This document shows, piece by piece, positions 58,025 to 64,000 of a stretch of 64,000 bases of DNA (position 1 is its first letter; each line of letters opens with the position of its first letter). The stretch comes from Przewalskia tangutica (Eukaryota; Streptophyta; Magnoliopsida; Solanales; Solanaceae), in contig JAQGDG010000047.1 in the NCBI GenBank assembly GCA_029844215.1, positions 1,105,558 through 1,169,557 of the forward strand, in the 5' to 3' direction. Both the position numbers and the translations under genes were made by a program. Below the pieces are notes generated by a model. The model worked only from the letters and a program-made list of their open reading frames with translations, was not told the origin of the DNA and searched no databases.

Positions 58025-61000
58025 TGTTATACCGTATTTCGGAGTATGCGTGGGGCGTGCGTAGAAAAATTGAAACTTGTACTAAGGCTTGGCGAATTAA
58101 TTTTGTTCACAACGCGTTTAGAGTCGTTTTTAAAAGCGTTTTCCACGACTTTCGTAGGGAATTTCGGCTATGTCATTTTTAATTTTGCGGATTTTTAGAG
58201 GCGAAGCGTGTTGGGCCAGCAAGAGGCGCCACGGCACCCTCCATTGGTGGGCGTGAGCTCGATTGTGGCGATTGGAATGGCTTTAGTTGGTAGGATATTT
58301 GTGTGTTAGTTGGTTAAGGGGCACTTGGCGAGATCTTGGCCTACTGCGCCTTGCGCTTGGCGAATCTTGGCCGTTGGTTGGTCATTGGTTGGCCTATAAA
58401 TACCACCTATGTTGAAGACTTTCTTCATCCTAAAATCTTCTAAGTGTTAAAATCCTCCCTCTCCCTTCTTGTGGTTCTCGTCAAGCCTTCCCACTCCTTG
58501 GCGAGAGTTCCCCACAGTGGGAGTAGTAGAGGTATACACCCCACTCCTTGGGTGCTAATAGTGGTACCAGCCTAGTTGTTTTAGTATAATACCCCTCTTG
58601 GTAGAAATACTCTCAAAGTATTGTTATAATGCCCAATTACCTTAGTAGTATACCTTGTTGTATTCTAAGGTTATACTACAAAAATGCCCGGAAATACTAT
58701 TATACTTCCCTTAGTCACAAAAAGCGAAACCACTAGGAAAATCTCCATAGTCAGTTAGAGTATTGTGTAGAAGTTGGTTAGAACTTCTAAGGGTGGTTTA
58801 GAGCGGAGTTGGGCGCTCGGAGTTGGAGTTAAGCGATTGCCGGGATCGACTTTAACTAGGATAATTATGGGCTTATCGAGGTAATTATCTTGTTCTCTGT
58901 TGTAATTGGAAATTACATATTGTTAGACTATATAGTTGAAGTATACTATATATATAGAAGTGAAACGTTGTTGTCGGCAATGTCTTTGGACTTAAGCTTT
59001 GAATAATAAGAAACCTTTTGAAGAAGAGTACTAAAGCTGTTTTTACTTAAAGTGTATTCTGATGAAACTTGTGTAGTAGTGCAGTGAGTAGAATTGTACC
59101 GTTAGAGTTAGATGTATAACCCACACTGGTTGGCAGTGGCGGCCTCGATAGAGGAGGAGATTTCTGTTGTTGGGGAAGTCTTTGCGAATTTTACGTAGAA
59201 TGTTCTGGTTAGACCTAAATGTTAATAAAGCGCGCTTGTGGCACTTATAGGTTGAAGTACTACGTGTGGCGCGATCTAGGGCTAAGAGTAGCCAGAAGCG
59301 GTTTGAGATTACTTGGGCGTTTTGCTATTAGTCGATACTGCGTCGCGGTATGTGAACCTCTTATATCTCTTCTAGCATGATATGTGTGAACTATGTAGTG
59401 CGGTGAGCGTCACGTGTGCTAAATGTATTTAGTTGATTTAAAGCATAAAGTGTTATAACGGCTTTATGGGAAGTCGGTTATAAGCGACTTTATGTTGGTA
59501 AGAAAATACTTGTGGTTTTAAAAGTGGCGATTTGAACTATAAGCGGCTTGTTATGTGATTAATAGAGAACTTGAAGTAATACTTGGTTTTGAGAACTTAA
59601 GAGTTATACTAACTTTATGGGAAGTTAGGTATAGCGGCTTAGAATGTTTCTTGATTTGAAATCGGAATGTGTATCGACAAACCAACTGCGGCGTTAATAA
59701 AGGAAAATGTTTGAATAAGTAAGTATTATTAAAACGGTAGAAACTTGTCTGCATAGAAGCTAAGATGAGACAAAATGATATTTCCTAGATCATGGCCTTT
59801 GTAATAAGATTGTTATAAGCGAGAATATCCTACTCGCATATAAGACTTATGTTTCTCGGATAGTTTAAAGGAGAATTATATTCTTAAATGAATAAGACTA
59901 TGAACTCTGAAACCTTTCTAAAATGAGAAACTTGAACATTGGAAATTAGGCAAACTTGATCATTGGAAAGAATGTTGCTACTTGATTTTACAAAGAGAAA
60001 TGTCGATTTACTTTAAAGAAAGGATAGTCACTCTATTTTTATACTACGGTATTGTGTGACATTGTAGAAATGCGTATCTTTTAAGAGTTAATGTATGAAG
60101 TACTTTGGGGATAAAACCCGAACTTGTTGGCATATAGTAGAAAGTACCTTGTGTGTATAACTTGATTGTGTTGGTTTGTGATAGCACAGTAATACTTTCT
60201 TGTTGATTGATAAGTAAACATGTTAGGATGCTCGTGTGTTAGTATCTTGTGATGTTGAGTAAAGGGTTTCCTTTGTTGTGCTTATGTTCTTAGCGATAAT
60301 TTGTTGTGTTAGTATTTTACATCGCTCGTCTCTTGAGATGATTCAGGAGTTAGGCGCCCTCCGTGCGGGGTAGACTTCAGCGGGTCGATGGACCTATGAT
60401 TGAGAATACCTCATGCGAGTCCCGGGGGCCTATCGCGGAGCTCACGAGAGTTCGAGGTTAGTGTCGTCCTTTATGGGCATGCGGTCCGTGTAGCGTGCGG
60501 TGCGAAGTCGGGGCGATGCAGAGGTAGCTACCCTCGATGCGAGGAATACCTCATGCGGGCGATGAGATTGGCCTATCGCGGGCTGCGGGAGTTCGAGGTT
60601 AGGCAGCGTGCGGTAATCTGCGGGCAAGTGGCGGCTTTGATCATGTAATGGTCTAGGCAGATCTTATGTCTGATTCGCGACCTTGTTGTGCGTAGGTTTT
60701 TAGTAATCGGCTATGCGCCGTACTTACCAATCAGATTTTATTATGACCACAGGTGGGACACGGTGTTCATGTGTGTTCCTTGGTGCTTTTATATCATGCG
60801 ATTGCCGGTGAGGAAGGTATTCCGCAGGCGTGATTGATGTTGTGGGCACAGACCCGTTGTTATATTTGAGTGATGACTTGAGGCGTGAGTCACGACTTGC
60901 ATAGCGCTTTGTTATAAGCTGTAGTTTAGTTATCATCATGTCTCTGCTTTATATGAGTGCTATGATTTCATTTCTGATATGTATTTTCGATTTCACATAC

Positions 61001-61432
61001 TCGGTTTTGTTGTGCGACCTCGCCCGAATTGCGTTCATCTGCGAGTTGAGGTACACGATCGTTGATCACAGCTCTCGGTCAGTTTGAGCGTTTGGGAAGC
61101 TCGTTTCTCGGAGAGCTTATCGATGGTATAGTCCACTGCGTCGTAAGTGTTTACATTCGGGGTTTGGCGGGTACTGTCGCCCGTTGTTGTCATATCATTC
61201 TTAGAAGTGCAGCAATCTTTGTTGTAGGCGGGGTTTGTAAAAGGATTAAAGCATTGTATGTTGAAAAAGTTGCTATTTATATTTATCTTGAAGATGTAAG
61301 TTTTTAGTTGCTTTGTGCTTTATTTCAACTGTCTTATTACCTTTGGTTTCATGTATTGTCTTTATGTTGATTACTCGATGTATGTCTACTTGGGTGCAGG
61401 GTAGGCACGATCCGCGGGCAGGTTGGTCGTGA
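58025..61432 (+). repeat. 3' LTR of E8
   Basis: Collinear with 52032-55433 throughout, differing by small indels. Starts TGTTATACCG and ends GGTCGTGAC at about 61432, where E7 sequence (CCTTTCAAAATCAAATG) resumes. Confidence 0.9.
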
Positions 61433-63685
61433 CCACATTCCTTTCAAAATCAAATGTAACGTTCTTTTCTAAGTTCCGGTTTGCCTAGTTTGATTACTCG
61501 AAACTTCTCATTTTCAAATGGTTTCATAGTTCCCAAACTTAATCACTTGATTCCTTTTAGAACAATTGAGTAACATATGTCATATATGTGAGTAGTTTAT
61601 TCTTGTTTATAACGATCTTATTACGTGACCGTGATCTAGAAAATGTAATATCATTTTGTTTTATCTTAAACACATGCGGATGGAGGTTTCTCTTGGTTTA
61701 ATACAACACGTCATTATTAATACATTTTCCTTTATTACTTATTTGCGGTGGTCTGTGCACACGATACGTTACGATTCCGATCGGTAAAACATTATCCTTT
61801 AAAAACCAAGTACCATTTTACTGCGAATGAGGTTTACTAACGTCCACGTTAAAACAAATAAGTTAAGTCTCTTATCTTATAAGATCAAGTCTCTTAACTT
61901 CTAACATGATAAACCAGCACCACTAGCCATAGGTCGTTATAACTAACTTCGTAAAGCTATTATAACACCATGTTTTAAACCAACACAAATCACTTAGCAT
62001 ATTATCGTGCTCAGTGCTACATGATTCACAACAATCATGCTTTAGAAAAGATATGAAGAGGTTCGCATACCTCGCGACGATTTATCGACGATAAGCGAAA
62101 ATGCTCCAAATACTACAACTTCGCTAATACTTTAGCCGCTCCGCCGGTAGAATCACGCTACTCTCGATCTTTCACTATAAAGGTCACAAGCGTCTATTAA
62201 CCCCAAAACACAGTTTACATCTTTACATAGAAAATTAGCGTGCCATCACATGACAGCGTAAATCTCTCTACTATCAGTAGGCCAACTTGACCGAGACCAA
62301 CGTCTAACCGGGGCGTGTACAATTACAAGTCTCTTTGCAATCTGATCCATGTAAATGCATCTGATTCGATTCGATTCTTTATTCTTGAGGCTTAAGTCAA
62401 AAGACATTGCGAATACTAAGTATAGTTAGTATATAGTATCTTTGACTATATATTCTAACAAACATGTAATTTCCAATTACAATAGAGAACGAAGATAATT
62501 ACCTCGATAAGCCCCAAAATTATCCAGTTATAATGTCGATCACGAAGCGAGTTTAGCTCACGCTCAAGATGCGCTCGAGCCCATCGACAACGACCATAGA
62601 AGTTCCAACGACATACTGCCGAATCACTTGACCAAGCTATGAAGATTTCCGCCAGGGTTTCGGTTTGAGACTAAAAGGACAAAAGGTAGTATTCCGGACT
62701 CTACGTAAAGAGGTATCTTTGGAATACTACTAGGTACCAAGGCTAAGGTATTTTGGGCATTATAACAATACTAGGGAGTATTTCTATACCCTGACAAAGG
62801 GGTATTATCACAAAACAACTAGGCTAGGGGTACTGTGTGCTAGGCACCTGAGGGGAGAGGAACCACCGGCCAAAGTGCCACGAAAAGAGGGAGGGAGGCT
62901 CTGGCTAGAGCTCGCATGAAAGGGGAGGAGAGGTTTGAAGACTTGGAAGTTTTTGGAATGGATGAAATCTTAACAGAAGTATTTATATGCAAAAACCAAA
63001 GCCAACCGAGGCGAGATCCTTCAAGTGTATAGCAAGTGTAAAGGGCAGATTAAGCCAAGTGCACCTAACCCTACTCACCAAACGTACCCACAAAAGCAAT
63101 GCGCGCCCAAACAAGGCCAAAACAAGGCACAAAACAAGGCGATTGGCGGCGTGAACGATCGTCGAGGTTGCCGCCCTTTGCTTCGATGTGAGGTGACATG
63201 TCACCTCGTTAATCCAACATGTTCGTCTCTCGGAAAAATCCATAAAATACAAAGCGACATAGCGGAATTTTCCGCCCAGCAAATTCTGTAAGCGTTTAAG
63301 TCGGCGAGCTCTGTCGGGGTTGTGCCTGAAAATAAAATCGGCGGGTGCCACGTGGGGGTGATACGTGTGCGCCCCGTTCGCCAGAATATTTCGTCTTCGA
63401 AAATATCCAAAAATCTGAAATCTCAAAACAGCGGGCCGCAAAATGCGTAAATTTCTCAGAAGTGGGCCCATTTAGTGACCATTCAGAAAATAAAATCTCA
63501 AAATTCTAATATAATTTAAAGCCCGTATACAAATCGGAATCCAATTCCCATTAACGAACCTTTTTCTTCACAAATAGCAGGAAGCTTTTAATCCGAAAAC
63601 TCGCATCTTTCTTCTTTTCAACATTTTTGCCCGTTCTGCGTCGTGCGTCCTCGCATACATACCACCTGCATCACGAGGTATAACA
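61433..63685 (-). repeat. 5' LTR of E7, second part
   Basis: Continues the LTR cut at 52031 and is collinear with 46440-48628, including block 2, hairpin, block 1 (about 62065-62105) and TATA-like ATTTATAT at 62981-62988. Ends GAGGTATAACA at 63685. Confidence 0.9.
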
Positions 63686-63690
63686 ATATA
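63686..63690 (+). repeat. Target-site duplication of E7, right copy
   Basis: ATATA, identical to 45171-45175, immediately after TATAACA. Confidence 0.85.
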
Positions 63691-64000
63691 TAGTCTGATA
63701 TGTGCGACATTTAAGCGCTGAATAATATATAGTGCGGTAGGCGTCGTGTGCTAATTGAGCGTGGTTATGCAGCGCAATGTCTTTTGACTTAAGCACTTTG
63801 AATAACAAGAAACTTGAAGTATGTCACAAGAGTTAAGAAACCATTTTGAAGAAGAGTAACACTTAGTTTTAATGGTTTTAAAAAGAGTTATACTAGGACT
63901 TTATGGGGAGTTAGGTATAACGTCTTAAGAGAGGTAAAGAAAATGGTTTCTTGATTTTAGAAGTTAGAGACTTGATCTTATAAGATAATAGACTTAACTT
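63686..64000 (+). repeat. 3' LTR of E6, second part (runs off the window)
   Basis: ATATATAGTGCGGTAGGCG and the following bases match 40740-41000 in the E6 5' LTR (GCTAATTGAGCGTGGTTATG, then CAATGTCTTTTGACTTAAGC). This confirms that E6 resumes here after the 18.5-kb E7/E8 insertion. Confidence 0.88.

Larger units (their letters stand above)
52032..61432 (+). mobile_element. E8: gag-only LTR retrotransposon, innermost of the nest
   Basis: LTRs 52032-55433 and 58025-61432 (about 3.4 kb each) flank a 2591-bp interior with primer-binding site, leader hairpin, shortened gag, long post-gag region, inverted repeat and polypurine tract. It lies in E7's 5' LTR. The flanks CCACGTT (52024-52030) and CCACATT (61433-61439) may be an imperfect target duplication, but the first bases of the LTR are miscalled or mutated (CGTTATACC for TGTTATACC). 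Confidence 0.9.
45176..63685 (-). mobile_element. E7: gag-only LTR retrotransposon carrying nested E8
   Basis: 3' LTR 45176-48628 (3453 bp), interior 48629-50782 (2154 bp), 5' LTR 50783-52031 joined to 61433-63685 (about 3.5 kb) after removing E8. ATATA duplications flank it. The LTR ends are TGTAACGACC...GGTATAACA as seen on +. Interior holds polypurine tract, post-gag segment, gag, leader hairpin and primer-binding site. No pol. Confidence 0.92.
39437..64000 (+). mobile_element. E6: defective gag-only element, split by E7 (39437-45175 and 63686-64000)
   Basis: LTR start TGTTATACCCCGTATTTCC at 39437 and again (degraded) at 43945. The 5' LTR lacks its last ~600 bp, and the primer-binding site and leader are missing, so E6 cannot be copied in its present form. 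Interior about 1.8 kb: gag, post-gag segment, inverted repeat, polypurine tract (AAGAGAGAGAA). The 3' LTR is interrupted at 45175 by E7 and resumes at 63686, running off the window. Confidence 0.88.

Noticed and set aside
1..64000. Centromeric satellite or host gene interpretation of the window
   Set aside because: All tandem arrays are short and sit inside LTRs, and every long open frame falls within gag, an LTR or a post-gag segment; no exon-like conserved host protein was seen.

Overview
This 64 kb window is plant nuclear heterochromatin, very probably from a eudicot with a large, repeat-rich genome. The species cannot be told from the sequence. I found no host gene, tRNA, rRNA or CRISPR array. 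Almost every base belongs to long-terminal-repeat (LTR) retrotransposons of one extended Ty3/gypsy-type family, inserted into one another. The plant assignment rests on a primer-binding site matching the 3' end of initiator tRNA-Met, a Gag with paired CCHC zinc knuckles starting Met-Pro-Pro-Arg, and LTRs of the form TGTTATACC...GTGACA.

Layout, left to right (E = element, f = fragment). E1 (-, 1-4585) enters from the left with gag, primer-binding site and one 3.35 kb LTR. Two fragments follow: f1 (4586-5639) and f2 (5640-5916). E2 (-) starts at 5917. Its 3' LTR is split by E3, its gag-only interior is 28038-30282, and its 5' LTR is split at 31392 by E5. E3 (+, 8289-26907) is complete except that E4 (-, 12625-22001) sits in its gag, with target duplication GGGCT on both sides. 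E5 (+, from 31393) has a full 5' LTR and a 1.7 kb interior; its 3' LTR is split at 39436 by E6. E6 (+, from 39437) has lost the end of its 5' LTR and its primer-binding site; its 3' LTR is split by E7 (-, 45176-63685) with target duplication ATATA, and resumes at 63686. E7's 5' LTR is split by E8 (+, 52032-61432). The right side is therefore nested five deep: E2 > E5 > E6 > E7 > E8.

How the elements work: each has LTRs of about 3.3-3.6 kb around an interior of only about 1.7-2.6 kb. Every interior seen whole holds a broken gag and no protease, reverse transcriptase, RNase H or integrase. They look non-autonomous (TR-GAG-like) and must borrow enzymes from a partner element. One group (E1, E4, E8) has also lost the capsid core of Gag; E4 has lost the zinc knuckles too, yet carries near-identical LTRs and a clean target duplication. 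What is conserved is cis-acting: the primer-binding site, a leader hairpin whose loop carries the palindrome GTGCAC, a hairpin beside the polypurine tract, several LTR blocks, and a variable minisatellite cassette at a similar place in each LTR.

Caution on quality: copies that should be identical differ mostly by small indels at CG, CAG/CTG and CCGG-like sites. This resembles long-read base-calling error at methylated cytosines, so some frameshifts in gag may be artefacts.
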